64,000 nucleotides of DNA, taken from CAUZIB01 sp963663925 (GTDB taxonomy: Bacteria > Acidobacteriota > Vicinamibacteria > Vicinamibacterales > UBA8438). The position numbers and the translations under genes are program-made. Location of the stretch: assembly GCA_965237405.1 (NCBI GenBank), contig OZ250139.1, positions 992,001-1,056,000 on the forward strand, written 5' to 3'. Below are positions 1-8,276 of this stretch, one piece after another. The number at the start of each line of letters is the position of its first letter. Position 1 is the stretch's first letter. The notes under the pieces are model-generated. The model was given only the letters and a program-made list of their open reading frames with translations. It made no database searches and was not told where the DNA came from.

Positions 1-1
1 T

Positions 2-349
2 CTGCTATTTGTGGCACTCAACACCGTGATCTTAACGAGTGGAGTTGGACAGGATGCTGAAACCCCAGATGGGAACCACTTGCTCGTGGCGTGCCGTGAG
101 TATGTCCGCTTCATAGACGGGCGACTGATCGAACTCTATCCTCCTGCTGCAATGTGTGCTGGTCTTGTTCGGGGTGTAGTAGAAACAGCGCAAAACATCT
201 CCAACAGTGTATGTTTGCCCGATAACGCGAACATCGGGGCAACTGTTCGAATCGTCATAAACTACCTCAACGATAGTCCCGATCGACTAGATGAGCGTGA
301 CACCCTCCTGATTCTTCGAGCTTTGGTTGGCGCCTTTCCCTGTCGTTAA
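2..349 (+). CDS. Rap1a/Tai-family-like secreted protein (5' end cut by window)
   Basis: The frame is open to the left edge. It reads through a hydrophobic stretch (LLFVALNTVILTSGV) that looks like the end of a signal peptide, so the true start probably lies outside the window; a GTG at position 11 is the first start inside it. The mature part has the pattern of the Rap1a/Tai family: GNHLL followed by a Cys, a CAGLVRGVV segment, a CLPD segment, and a C-terminal ALVGAFPC ending. The four spaced cysteines probably form disulfides in the periplasm. Founding members neutralise peptidoglycan amidases, but many relatives in genomes without such effectors have unknown roles. No effector gene is visible nearby, so an immunity function is not claimed. 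Confidence 0.7.
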   Translation: MLFVALNTVILTSGVGQDAETPDGNHLLVACREYVRFIDGRLIELYPPAAMCAGLVRGVVETAQNISNSVCLPDNANIGATVRIVINYLNDSPDRLDERDTLLILRALVGAFPCR

Positions 350-505
350 CCAGGCCGAAAGTCAGCCTCGCCCGCTCGACGTAACCAAAGAAATCGCGAT
401 GACTCCGTGGGTGCACCTGTTTAGTCCGTGGAGAACTGCGCAACGGCCTCATCCGTACGCATAGCTCGATGGAGTCAAGTTCGCGAGAACCGACTCCTCT
501 TTGTA

Positions 506-2620
506 CTAGTCAGGCAACGCGAAGGCGATAAGACGTGGACCGTCACCGACTGTGAGTGCGATGTATTGTTTTCCGTTGACCATATAGGTCATTGGGGTTC
601 CGATGGCCCCGCTAGGCAAGTCGACGGATCCCAGTTCGGTCCCGTTTGCCTTGTCGTAGGCTACCAACCGCGGCCCCTCGTTTAAACCCCCGGCGGTCAG
701 GCAGTACAGCAATAGCGTCTTCGTTAACAGAGGGCCATTGGAACCGTTGTCCCCACCAAGTGGTGGCAGATTCAAGTCGCGTAGGCGTGGGTGGTTACGG
801 TAACGATTCCCCTCACCGGTCGGTACCCACCACGCATGCTCGCCAGTATTCATGTCGATCGCTGTCATCCGTGAATATGGAGGTTTGAGTAAGGGCAAGC
901 CCTGCGGCATTTGCGGTGAACCCGATCCTCCTGCACCTGCTAGCATTTGCTCTTCGGGGGCCCCGGCCGTGTACCGGACTGTTGCCCCGAGCGCAGGGTC
1001 AGGCGTGTACAGCTTTATGACAATGGCTCGGTTGCGTGATGGGATGTACAGCATTCCAGTTTCCGGGTCGACCGCAGCCCCGGCCCAACCTACCGTACCG
1101 TCGGTGGGAGGACGCATGATCGTACCGCGCGTAACTCCTTCGATCGGCCGATCCAGCGGTGTAAAGAGTGGGCCCAGTCGGAAACCTTCAACGGCCTTCA
1201 CCGCCAGCGCACGAATCTCAGGCGTGAAATCAACCAGGTCGTCAAGCGTCACGCCCTGGTAGTCAAACGGTGCTGGTTTTGTTGGAAACGGCTGCGTCGG
1301 CGATGGCACGTCGCCTGGGATATTGGTCTCCTGCGGCACGGGTCGTTCCTCAATTGGCCAGATCGGGTCTCCCGTAACGCGGTCGAATGCGTAAACGAAC
1401 CCTTGCTTGCTTACCTGCACAATGGCCCTAATGTCGCGTCCGTCAACCGTGATGTCAATCAAATTTGGATGTGTCGGAAAGTCGTAATCCCACAGGCCGT
1501 GGTGAACGGCCTGGAAATGCCACACGCGTTCGCCGGTCTCGACGTCAACCGCGATCAACGTCTCCGAAAAGAGGTTATCCCCCAGTCGGTCGACCCCTAT
1601 GAAGTCATTCGTGGTGGTTCCGGTCGGTAGGTAAACATGGCCAAGTTCATTGTCACCGGCGAGCATTGACCAGACGTTGGCGTTTCCGGAGTAGCGCCAG
1701 GATTCGTTAAGCCAGGTATCGACACCGAATTCATCCGTGCCGTTCGGAACAGTGTGAAAGTCCCAGGCGTGTTCACCGGTTCGAACATCCCAAGCCCGCA
1801 CCCAGCCGGGAACTGCTTCCTTGGTGATGCGACGGTCGGCGACATGTGATCCGTGAATAACTTTGTCACGGACAACAATAGGTGGGGAGTGGATTCCCCA
1901 GAGCATTGCGTTCAGGTAGTCACGATCCTCTCGATTGGCCCGAGGAACACCAACCATCGTATCGACCATTCCACTGCCATCCGGTCCGAAGTCAGAACAT
2001 GGCTGACCCGTCTCTGCATTAACACAGACAATATAGCCATTCCCAGTGCCCCAGAAGATCCGTTCGTCTTTGTTACCGTCCGTCCAGTAGGCCACGCCAC
2101 GCTGGGTCCACCCGTACCCAGGTGGAGTCCCCTCTTCATACACCTTCGGGTTGAAGACCCAGAGAGTTTTACCGGTAGTGGCATCGACGGCGACTCCTTG
2201 GGAGAGCGGAGTATTGAAATAGAGAACACCGCCAATCATCAGTGGCGTGGCCTGCAATCGCGATGAGAATGGCAGGTGTCCGAGTCGATGCAGGTCAGGA
2301 GTATCCTGAATGAGGGACTCGACAATCGTCTTGAGTGGGGCGGACCACGAGCCACCACCAGGGGTTGTTCGACTTAGGAAGTTATCGACGGACGTCCACT
2401 CCCAGGCAATCTCTAGGTTCGTAAAGTTATTGGCGTTGATCTGGTCAAGGGGGGAATACTTCTTACCACCGATATCGCCAGCGTAACTCCGCCACTCACC
2501 GTTTGAGGTGTCGTAAGTTTGCCAGGCTCCCGTGGGATTTCTCTGCTGTGCCTTTACGGTTGTTACCGCGCAAATGAGAAGAGTGAGGGTCACGGTGAAG
2601 GTTGGCAACTGCTGACGCAT
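506..2620 (-). CDS. PQQ-dependent dehydrogenase (quinoprotein)
   Basis: A 704-residue periplasmic quinoprotein. The start at 2620 was chosen because a GGAGG lies eight bases upstream and because it yields a clean signal peptide (residues 1-24, ending VKA before QQR); an in-frame start 84 bases upstream would bury it. Repeated propeller-blade motifs such as VDATTGKTLWVF, VDVETGERVWHF and IDMNTGEHAWW mark an eight-bladed beta-propeller of the glucose/alcohol quinoprotein type. It would oxidise a sugar or alcohol and pass electrons to a quinone or cytochrome; the substrate cannot be read from the sequence. No cytochrome c domain is fused. The gene upstream on the same strand is a decayed CxxCH protein, possibly a former partner. 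No pqq biosynthesis genes are in the window. Confidence 0.93.
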   Translation of the reverse strand: MRQQLPTFTVTLTLLICAVTTVKAQQRNPTGAWQTYDTSNGEWRSYAGDIGGKKYSPLDQINANNFTNLEIAWEWTSVDNFLSRTTPGGGSWSAPLKTIVESLIQDTPDLHRLGHLPFSSRLQATPLMIGGVLYFNTPLSQGVAVDATTGKTLWVFNPKVYEEGTPPGYGWTQRGVAYWTDGNKDERIFWGTGNGYIVCVNAETGQPCSDFGPDGSGMVDTMVGVPRANREDRDYLNAMLWGIHSPPIVVRDKVIHGSHVADRRITKEAVPGWVRAWDVRTGEHAWDFHTVPNGTDEFGVDTWLNESWRYSGNANVWSMLAGDNELGHVYLPTGTTTNDFIGVDRLGDNLFSETLIAVDVETGERVWHFQAVHHGLWDYDFPTHPNLIDITVDGRDIRAIVQVSKQGFVYAFDRVTGDPIWPIEERPVPQETNIPGDVPSPTQPFPTKPAPFDYQGVTLDDLVDFTPEIRALAVKAVEGFRLGPLFTPLDRPIEGVTRGTIMRPPTDGTVGWAGAAVDPETGMLYIPSRNRAIVIKLYTPDPALGATVRYTAGAPEEQMLAGAGGSGSPQMPQGLPLLKPPYSRMTAIDMNTGEHAWWVPTGEGNRYRNHPRLRDLNLPPLGGDNGSNGPLLTKTLLLYCLTAGGLNEGPRLVAYDKANGTELGSVDLPSGAIGTPMTYMVNGKQYIALTVGDGPRLIAFALPD

Positions 2621-2817
2621 GGTGAAACCTCCGTGTTGCAGTGCATTAACATCAAATTCGTAATGCTTGTCCAAACAGAAGAAGCGGCGAAATGAATAGG
2701 GCAACGCGGAGCGGTGGACTGTTCAACAGGGACTGGACGACCGCTCAATCGGACGTAAGACGGCAAATCCCAATCGTAACCCCACGTGGCTGTGGTCTGG
2801 TCGCCGACCACATCGAA

Positions 2818-3408
2818 TCAATCTCGACGCTGATTAGAGATACGACCGTGATGGTGGGTAACCTTCCGATTACCCGGTCTTACCTCAATAGCCAGGACCC
2901 AACGCTTCTCCGGCAGATCGTCCAGCGTGATGGTGAGATCCGGATAGTAGTCCGGCCCGTCGGCCGGTACAATCGCCTTAGGAAACGCAACGATGTAGTC
3001 GGGTTCGCCAAGCACCCACCCTTAGGTGAAATCGGGAAACTAAGGCAGATCAGCCAGGGCGCCTCGCGGCGAACATGCGGCGACCCTAGCAGTAATCGTT
3101 CCAATTTCCTCTTCGCTTAGGCTCGGATCGTTCTTGAAGGTGCCGTGCAACGGGTTAGCGAACCATGGAGACATCTCGCGCGAAAGGACCTTGTCCTTGA
3201 TCGCCCGCGCCCAGGGCCGTACTTCCTAGTAGCTACGAAGCGGCATCGGTGCCGATTCGTCAGGCCGGTGACATGTGACGCACTTATCAAACAAGATTGG
3301 AGCCACGTACTTGGAGAAAGTCTTGATCTCCTTACCTGCCCCCTGGAGTGTCATTACCGTCAGACTCAGCACCAGAGTGGTTACGAATAGAACTTTCGCT
3401 CGATCCAT
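2818..3408 (-). pseudogene. decayed cytochrome c-like (CxxCH) exported protein
   Basis: Reading from ATG 3408 gives a signal peptide and CVTCH heme site, then a TAG stop at about 3226. In the same frame the homology continues (VRPWARAIKDKV, then LSEEEIGTIT) with two further stops near 3040 and 3020, and goes on as GWVLGEPDYIVAFP and AIEVRPGNRKVTHH before ending at 2818. The layout (CxxCH, then P/M-x-L near a tyrosine, WAxAI, later RPGNRKVTHH) resembles the exported cytochrome/copper-monooxygenase-like proteins that also include the intact gene at 56440-57678. At least three in-frame stops and loss of the C-terminal part make it non-functional. An IS3-family element sits 12 bases upstream of the start codon, cutting the gene from its promoter. 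Confidence 0.8.
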
Positions 3409-3484
3409 ACGGTCTCCTATGGGGCGCCCCAGGGTTTTCTTGGACACTTGATTGCGAGAGAGTTCTCGTAGGAGGAGTGTCGAG

Positions 3485-3844
3485 ATGGAGAAGCACGATC
3501 AGGAGTCGGCGGTGGCGGAGGGAGGCCGGAGGGCGACCGGAGGGGGCCGGTTTTCAGTCGGTCGCAAGAGCGCCGTGGTGATGTGCTTGCTGCGCGGGGA
3601 GGATCTCGAGTCCGTGTCGCGGGAGTGGAGGATCACGGCGGCGCGGGCGTCGCAGTGGCGCGATCAGTTTCTGGCCGCGGGCCAGGCGGGCCTGAAGAGC
3701 CGAGCGACGGATGCCCGGGGTGAAGACAACCGTCGGCTGCGGGCCAAGGTCGGCGAGCTGCTGATGGAGAACGAACTGCTCTACGCGAAGGTGGACCAGC
3801 TGGAGGCCGGCTCCCCTTTGGCCCGGAGGAGGTCGACGCGATGA
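3485..3844 (+). CDS. IS3-family OrfA (DNA-binding subunit)
   Basis: 119 residues. The ATG at 3485 was preferred over an upstream start because a strong AGGAGG lies about ten bases before it. The protein has a helix-turn-helix region (VVMCLLRGEDLESVSREWRI, then RASQWRDQFL) followed by a C-terminal heptad-rich coiled coil (RRLRAKVGELLMENELL), as in IS3 OrfA proteins that bind the terminal repeats and dimerise with the OrfAB transposase. Its TGA overlaps the ATG of OrfB (ATGA), placing OrfB in the -1 frame, the usual arrangement for programmed frameshifting. Confidence 0.9.
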   Translation: MEKHDQESAVAEGGRRATGGGRFSVGRKSAVVMCLLRGEDLESVSREWRITAARASQWRDQFLAAGQAGLKSRATDARGEDNRRLRAKVGELLMENELLYAKVDQLEAGSPLARRRSTR

Positions 3845-4734
3845 GTGGCGCCCATTCGATCTCCACCCGTCGGGCGTACGGCGTGCAGCGGATCTACCGC
3901 GTGTGGGAGCGGGCGCGGTCCAGCGTCTACGCGAGGCGTCACGCGACGAGGTCACGCGCGCCGTGGTGTCGCCGCGGGCCGGTCGGTGCCGCCCCGGACG
4001 AGGTGCTGGTCGGCCACATCCGCCGGGTACTCGAAGCCTCGCCGTTTCATGGCGAGGGGTACCGCAAAGCCTGGGCGAAGCTGCGGGTCGCGGGGATCCG
4101 CACCTCGAAGGAGCGGGTGCGGCGGTTGATGCGGGAGCACGACCTCCAGGCCCCGCACCGCGCGGGGCACGCGCACGGCCCGAAGGCGCATGACGGCACG
4201 ATCACCACGGAGGCCCCCGATGTGATGTGGGGAACGGACATGTCGGCCACGGTGACGGTCGGCGAGGGGGCGGCGTTCGTGTTCGTGGCTGTCGATCACT
4301 GTACGACCGAGTGCATCGGCCTCCATGCGGCCAAGAACGGGAGCCGGTTCGAGGCCCTGGAGCCGATCCGCCAGGGCGTCCGGGAACGCTTCGGCGCCAT
4401 CGCCAAAGGTGTCGCCAGCGGGCTTCGTCTTCGTCACGACCACGGATCGAACTACCTGGCCGATGACTTCCAACGGGAGATCAAGTTCTTTGGTATCGAG
4501 AGCTCACCGAGCTTCGTGCGGGAGCCCGAAGGGAATGGCGTCGCTGAGCGCTTCATCCGCACACTGAAGGAGAACGTCTTGTGGGTACGGAGCTTCGAAA
4601 CGATCGAGGAGCTCCGCCTCGCCTTGCTTGAGTTCAAGCGGACATACAACGAACAGTGGATGCTTGAGAAGTACGACTATCGAAGCCCAGCCCAGGTGCG
4701 CCGCGACCGGGTCGGGCTAGACGCGGCAGCATAG
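3841..4734 (+). CDS. IS3-family OrfB transposase (DDE integrase)
   Basis: 297 residues. It carries an HTH_21-like segment (HGEGYRKAWAKLRVAGIRTS, then VRRLMREHDL) and an rve integrase core with the DDE triad visible as D in WGTDMS, D in RHDHGSNY, and E in GVAERFIRTLKEN. The frame is uninterrupted from the ATG overlapping the OrfA stop. Compared with copy 2 it lacks 11 bases near codon 9, which here keeps the frame open. It should catalyse cut-out/paste-in of the element, probably as an OrfAB fusion made by frameshifting. Confidence 0.93.
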   Translation: MSGAHSISTRRAYGVQRIYRVWERARSSVYARRHATRSRAPWCRRGPVGAAPDEVLVGHIRRVLEASPFHGEGYRKAWAKLRVAGIRTSKERVRRLMREHDLQAPHRAGHAHGPKAHDGTITTEAPDVMWGTDMSATVTVGEGAAFVFVAVDHCTTECIGLHAAKNGSRFEALEPIRQGVRERFGAIAKGVASGLRLRHDHGSNYLADDFQREIKFFGIESSPSFVREPEGNGVAERFIRTLKENVLWVRSFETIEELRLALLEFKRTYNEQWMLEKYDYRSPAQVRRDRVGLDAAA

Positions 4735-5002
4735 AAGTGATTACCTTCAAACCACTGTCCAAGAACCCTGGGGCGGTACACCTATCGCTAGTCTGGACAC
4801 ACCCTAACATGAGACGACATCGTCGAATCTACGACAGCATGCGCCATCAGGCGTTACGTGTTAGACGACCGTCGGGAACCTGCCGATACTCGTTTCCGGT
4901 CTAAATCCGCGCGAAAAACCAGCATGATATCAGATGGGTTGCATATTGAAAGGCAAGCGGTAAAGAACGTGTCTAAGAGCCAAAAGCCCCTAGGATAGTG
5001 AG

Positions 5003-5854
5003 ATGAGCGACATCGAATCGTTGGCGGACATCCTTAAGGAAATTGCCACGACCTTGCAGATAGAACGCCCCTTGGCGGTAGTCGATGTGGAAACCACAGG
5101 CACGTGGCCAAAACACGACCGAATTGTTCAAATCGCATTTGCGACCGTACAGCCTAATCTGAGTATTGCCGAGGACGATACGTTAATCAATCCCGAGATG
5201 CCGATCCCCGCCGAAGCGACGAGCATTCATGGTATCAACGATGAGGCTGTGGTGGGAGCGCCGACCTTTCGATCAAAGGCATCCTCACTATCTCAAGCAT
5301 TGGCTGGCCACGATTTCATTGGGTACAACTTCGGATTCGATCGGGACATGCTTCAGTCTGAATTCAACCGATCGAACGTACCATTTTCTTTCACGGGAGC
5401 ACGGGTAATTGATCCCCTCATTCTTTGGCAGCGTCTTGAACCGCGTTCGCTACGTGATGCTGCGACGCGGTTTATCGGGAGTCAGCCGGACTATTCCCAC
5501 CGGGCTGATGCTGACATTGACACGACAGCTCGTGTACTGATCAGTCAACTAAGAGATCATGGTGGCACTGAACAACTTCCGAAATCCGTGAAAGGATTGT
5601 CCTCAGTGCGAATCGACCGTGACACTAATTCTCTAGATGCCGGTGGAAAGATTAAATGGCGTGATGGCGCAGCCAGACTTAACTTTGGTAAACATAGAGG
5701 ACTCAAACTCCAAGAAATCCGTGATCAACACCCTGGCTATCTTGAGTGGATTTTGACGGGGGACTTTCCAGATGACGTGAAGGAAATCATTTCTTCAGCG
5801 TTGGCTGGAAACTATCCGTTGGAACCGATGATCGTGAATCGTCATCGACCCTGA
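5003..5854 (+). CDS. DEDDh 3'-5' exonuclease with extra C-terminal domain
   Basis: 283 residues. The exonuclease fold of the DnaQ/PolC-epsilon type covers about residues 20-185: DVETTG (D28, E30), HGI near residue 75, NFGFDRD (D113), and H166 with D171 in HRADAD, so all five metal and catalytic positions are present. After a linker, residues 215-270 (LNFGKHRGLKLQEI, then YLEWIL) match the small domain that follows the nuclease in exonuclease X-like proteins. It is too short to be a polymerase subunit and is likely a DNA repair or nucleotide-processing exonuclease. It stands alone, downstream of the IS element, with a 218-base leader in which no clear promoter was seen. Confidence 0.88.
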   Translation: MSDIESLADILKEIATTLQIERPLAVVDVETTGTWPKHDRIVQIAFATVQPNLSIAEDDTLINPEMPIPAEATSIHGINDEAVVGAPTFRSKASSLSQALAGHDFIGYNFGFDRDMLQSEFNRSNVPFSFTGARVIDPLILWQRLEPRSLRDAATRFIGSQPDYSHRADADIDTTARVLISQLRDHGGTEQLPKSVKGLSSVRIDRDTNSLDAGGKIKWRDGAARLNFGKHRGLKLQEIRDQHPGYLEWILTGDFPDDVKEIISSALAGNYPLEPMIVNRHRP

Positions 5855-6257
5855 TACCTTGGTAGAGAGAAAATGGTGAGTCCTTCCCCTCGCGAGGTAA
5901 CCGACAATAATCAACCGTCGACTGTGTTTGAAACATGAACGCTAAAATTCTCCTACAGGTGGGCCGAGACACCAGTCGTGCACGTCAGTTTTAGCGCGGT
6001 GTAGCCGCAACAGGTGACAGCGTTGAGGGAATGATGAATGGCGTACGAGACGTCACCCGGACTCCGTTGACACCGATCAGAGTCTATGTCTCCAAACTCT
6101 GAGACGATTACGAAAGTAAGTGTCGGAACTGGCACCACGGAAGTAGCAGGGAATCGAGCGTGGAGCGAGGTCGTCGTCTTCGTGTTCGCGATCCTAGCGA
6201 CTGTGACGGTGAAGGTTCCTCAACTCTTTGGCATCCCGATTGACGAGGAGTTCGGCC

Positions 6258-6358
6258 CCTCTGCCGTTCATTGGTGTAGTTGTCCTTTGCGGCGAGAACG
6301 AATCCATGAACGCCTAACCTCCCCGATGCGAGACGACCACACCAATGAACGGCAGAGG
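6258..6358. repeat. 20-bp perfect inverted repeat with 61-base spacer
   Basis: The left arm (6258-6277, CCTCTGCCGTTCATTGGTGT) is the exact reverse complement of 6339-6358. Weaker complementarity continues inward for about eight bases. No T-run follows either arm, so it is not a simple terminator. The size and shape fit a small non-coding repeat such as a MITE-like or intergenic palindromic unit; no target duplication was identified. Confidence 0.75.
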
Positions 6359-6386
6359 TGTCTAGTCTGCAGCGGACCGGCCGGCT

Positions 6387-6416
6387 GCAGCGTTGCCGAC
6401 TAGTCGGCAACGCTGC
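6387..6416. repeat. 30-bp perfect palindrome
   Basis: Thirty bases that read the same on both strands, centred on CGACTAGTCG, with arms GCAGCGTTGCCGACT. There is no loop, which favours a protein-binding site or cruciform over an RNA hairpin. A second, looser palindrome bounded by CTGCAGC and GCTGCAG (6368-6390) overlaps its left edge. Confidence 0.8.
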
Positions 6417-6527
6417 CCAGCGAATTGAAGCGTTTTGAGCGATGTAGGCAGTACTTAGGCAGCACAGGCGCCACCGCTGATCGCGGCTGATTCCAAAACC
6501 GGCTTGTTTCTTAGAGTTTCTGAGGAT

Positions 6528-6604
<77 letters not shown>

Positions 6605-6676
6605 TCACGCGTACACTAAAAGCATTTGATGCTAGCATGCAGTTTCTGGCTCGGTCAACGAGAGAGGGAACATCTA

Positions 6677-7027
6677 CTAACGTGGACGCCGAGGCGTATC
6701 GTTGAAAATGAACACCAGCTCACCGGGGGCTATGAGCCCAAGTTCACCACGAGCGACCTCCTCCACAGCTCGTGGATCCGACCTAAAACGACGCGCTTGG
6801 ACCCTAAGTGTTTCGTTGTGGATCTTTAGCCGTTCGACGTCGAAAACGAGTCTCTGGTACTGCCGACGTGCCTTCACAGAATCGACGAGTCCGGCGTCGC
6901 CTACCACCGCGTTGATCACGAAGATACACGCCCCAAACAACACCGCCCATCTAATTGCGCGTATGACCCCAGGACTCGGCCTGGAGAACAAGGGTGGCCG
7001 CTTGGTCTTTAATTTTTGCGCATTCAC
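6677..7027 (-). CDS. ftsB: FtsB/DivIC-like cell division protein
   Basis: 116 residues starting at a GTG. A short basic cytoplasmic N-terminus is followed by one transmembrane helix (about residues 25-45, WAVLFGACIFVINAVV) and a periplasmic coiled coil (YQRLVFDVERLKIHNETLRV), ending in the family's conserved region (LRSDP-like FRSDPRAVEEVARGELGLI, then PGELVF). FtsB bridges FtsL and FtsQ in the divisome. The N-terminal tail rich in Lys/Arg/Pro is somewhat longer than in E. coli. Divergent from cutA with about 30 bases between the start codons. Confidence 0.85.
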   Translation of the reverse strand: MNAQKLKTKRPPLFSRPSPGVIRAIRWAVLFGACIFVINAVVGDAGLVDSVKARRQYQRLVFDVERLKIHNETLRVQARRFRSDPRAVEEVARGELGLIAPGELVFIFNDTPRRPR

Positions 7028-7057
7028 AAAAGAATAGTTTCGGCACGAGGAATTGAA

Positions 7058-7426
7058 ATGATTAGAGGTAACGACTCAGACGTGGTCGTGGTTTGGACGA
7101 CGTTTCCAGCGGACGGTGACGTTGAATCGTTCGGTCGAGCCCTCGTTAGCGAGGATCTTGCGGCTTGCGTAACAGCGGGTGGTGACGCACTGTCGATCTA
7201 TATGTGGAATTCATCGGTTCACGTAGTAAACGAACGTCCGATCACCATCAAGACCACCGCGCACCGTGTAGCACGGTTGCAGCGACGGATCGCCGAGCTT
7301 CATCCGTACGACGTTCCAGAGTTTCTCGTCCTTGCTGTCCAGGGCGGCAGCGCTGGCTATCTCGACTGGGTTCGATCATCCGTGTCACCCAGCCACACAG
7401 CTGACATTAAGCCTGATTCAAACTAG
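7058..7426 (+). CDS. cutA: CutA1 divalent-cation tolerance protein
   Basis: 122 residues. The ATG at 7058 was chosen because GAGGAA lies just upstream and because starting at 7016 would overlap ftsB. The family landmarks are present: VVVWTTFP at the N-terminus, LAACV, SIYMWNSSVH, KTTAHRVARL, and HPYDVPEFLVLAV near the C-terminus followed by YLDWV. CutA forms a very stable trimer related to PII; its link to copper tolerance is genetic, and its molecular role is unsettled. Confidence 0.92.
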   Translation: MIRGNDSDVVVVWTTFPADGDVESFGRALVSEDLAACVTAGGDALSIYMWNSSVHVVNERPITIKTTAHRVARLQRRIAELHPYDVPEFLVLAVQGGSAGYLDWVRSSVSPSHTADIKPDSN

Positions 7427-7447
7427 GTAGAACGTGGCCTGGCACAG

Positions 7448-8068
7448 TTAGGGATATCTAAGAACCAGGAAGCCGCCAATCAGAAGTACGAAGAACAGGA
7501 GAGCAGCCCAATCGAAGTTCTGGTCCAAACTCTGTCGAATCCGAACTCCGAACACCCGGAGAAGGCCGGCCACGAGAAGGAAACGCACGGTCCGGCCAAT
7601 GAGACTGACGATCAGGAATGGACCAATGGGCATTCCGATCGCCCCGGACGCGATGGTCGCGACCTTGAATGGAATCGGTGTAAACGCAGCTGCAGCCAAG
7701 AACCACGTACCCCAGATCTCCGCCAGAGCTACGAAACGATCCCAGCTGTGCTGGGTACCGTAGAAGTCGATAATTGGCTGACCCACCGTGACCATCAGTC
7801 CAGAGCCAATGGCGTATCCAATCCAGGCACCGATCAATGAACCGACCGAACACGTTGCGGCGGCGACGAGCCACCGCAACGGGTTTGCCACAACGATAGC
7901 GATCAGGAGCACATCGGGTGGAACAGGAAAGATCGACGACTCTGTAAGCGCAATCAAAAAGAGCGCCACCAACCCTTGAGGGGTATCGGCCCAGTGAATC
8001 GTCCAGTCATATGCCTGTCGAACCCATCGACGAGGCACATCCACGATTGTCTGAAGAAGGGGCATCAA
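7448..8068 (-). CDS. DedA/YqaA-type VTT-domain membrane protein
   Basis: 206 residues with four to five hydrophobic segments. The region ESSIFPVPPDVLLIAIVVANP and the later FTPIPFKVATIASGAIGM are the two re-entrant-loop motifs of the SNARE-associated/VTT superfamily, with the F-x-P-x-P and G-x-x-x-M features of the YqaA branch. Relatives act as membrane scramblases or transporters for lipid carriers; a precise substrate cannot be assigned. Convergent with cutA with a 21-base gap. Confidence 0.85.
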   Translation of the reverse strand: MMPLLQTIVDVPRRWVRQAYDWTIHWADTPQGLVALFLIALTESSIFPVPPDVLLIAIVVANPLRWLVAAATCSVGSLIGAWIGYAIGSGLMVTVGQPIIDFYGTQHSWDRFVALAEIWGTWFLAAAAFTPIPFKVATIASGAIGMPIGPFLIVSLIGRTVRFLLVAGLLRVFGVRIRQSLDQNFDWAALLFFVLLIGGFLVLRYP

Positions 8069-8276
8069 TCCGCAAGTCCACTCATGGCATCCGCATCACA
8101 TGCGGATGCCTGTACGATACAACCGAGGCCCGGGGGAGAAAAGAGTGTCTCGGTGGTCATTGGACTCATCCGTATGGTATCCCTTGGCATTTTTTCGTCC
8201 GTCGACTGGCTCGACTCCAGTTGACTTGCGTTGACTTGTGCGACCAGATCATCGGCTAATTGGGGAAGCAGGCTAA

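Larger units (their letters stand above)
3420..4780 (+). mobile_element. IS3-family insertion sequence, copy 1
   Basis: 1361 bp, starting TGGGGCGCCCCAGGG and ending GGGGCGGTACA, with imperfect terminal inverted repeats (shared core CGCCCCAGGGTT and CTTGGACA, offset by a two-base gap). A four-base target duplication CCTA flanks it (3416-3419 and 4781-4784). It holds the two overlapping frames typical of IS3 elements: a helix-turn-helix protein and a DDE integrase in the -1 frame. A second copy at 48492-49863 differs by only a handful of substitutions and one 11-base indel, so both copies are recent. This copy appears intact and could be active. Confidence 0.95.
5855..6527. other. gene-poor stretch with inverted repeats
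   Basis: About 670 bases with no convincing gene. An open frame from ATG 6086 encodes a hydrophobic segment (WSEVVVFVFAILATVTVKVP) and then runs straight into the inverted repeat at 6258, so it may be the stump of a small membrane protein, but there is no family match to support it. The rest holds one long inverted repeat and one perfect palindrome, described separately, on the 3' side of the initiator tRNA gene. Confidence 0.5.

Noticed and set aside
1..349. immunity protein of a toxin system
   Set aside because: Only the Rap1a/Tai-like pattern is present; no amidase effector or secretion-system gene is next to it.
6108..6410. minus-strand frame across the inverted repeat
   Set aside because: Arginine-rich, without ribosome site or motif, and it spans the repeat; better explained as chance.
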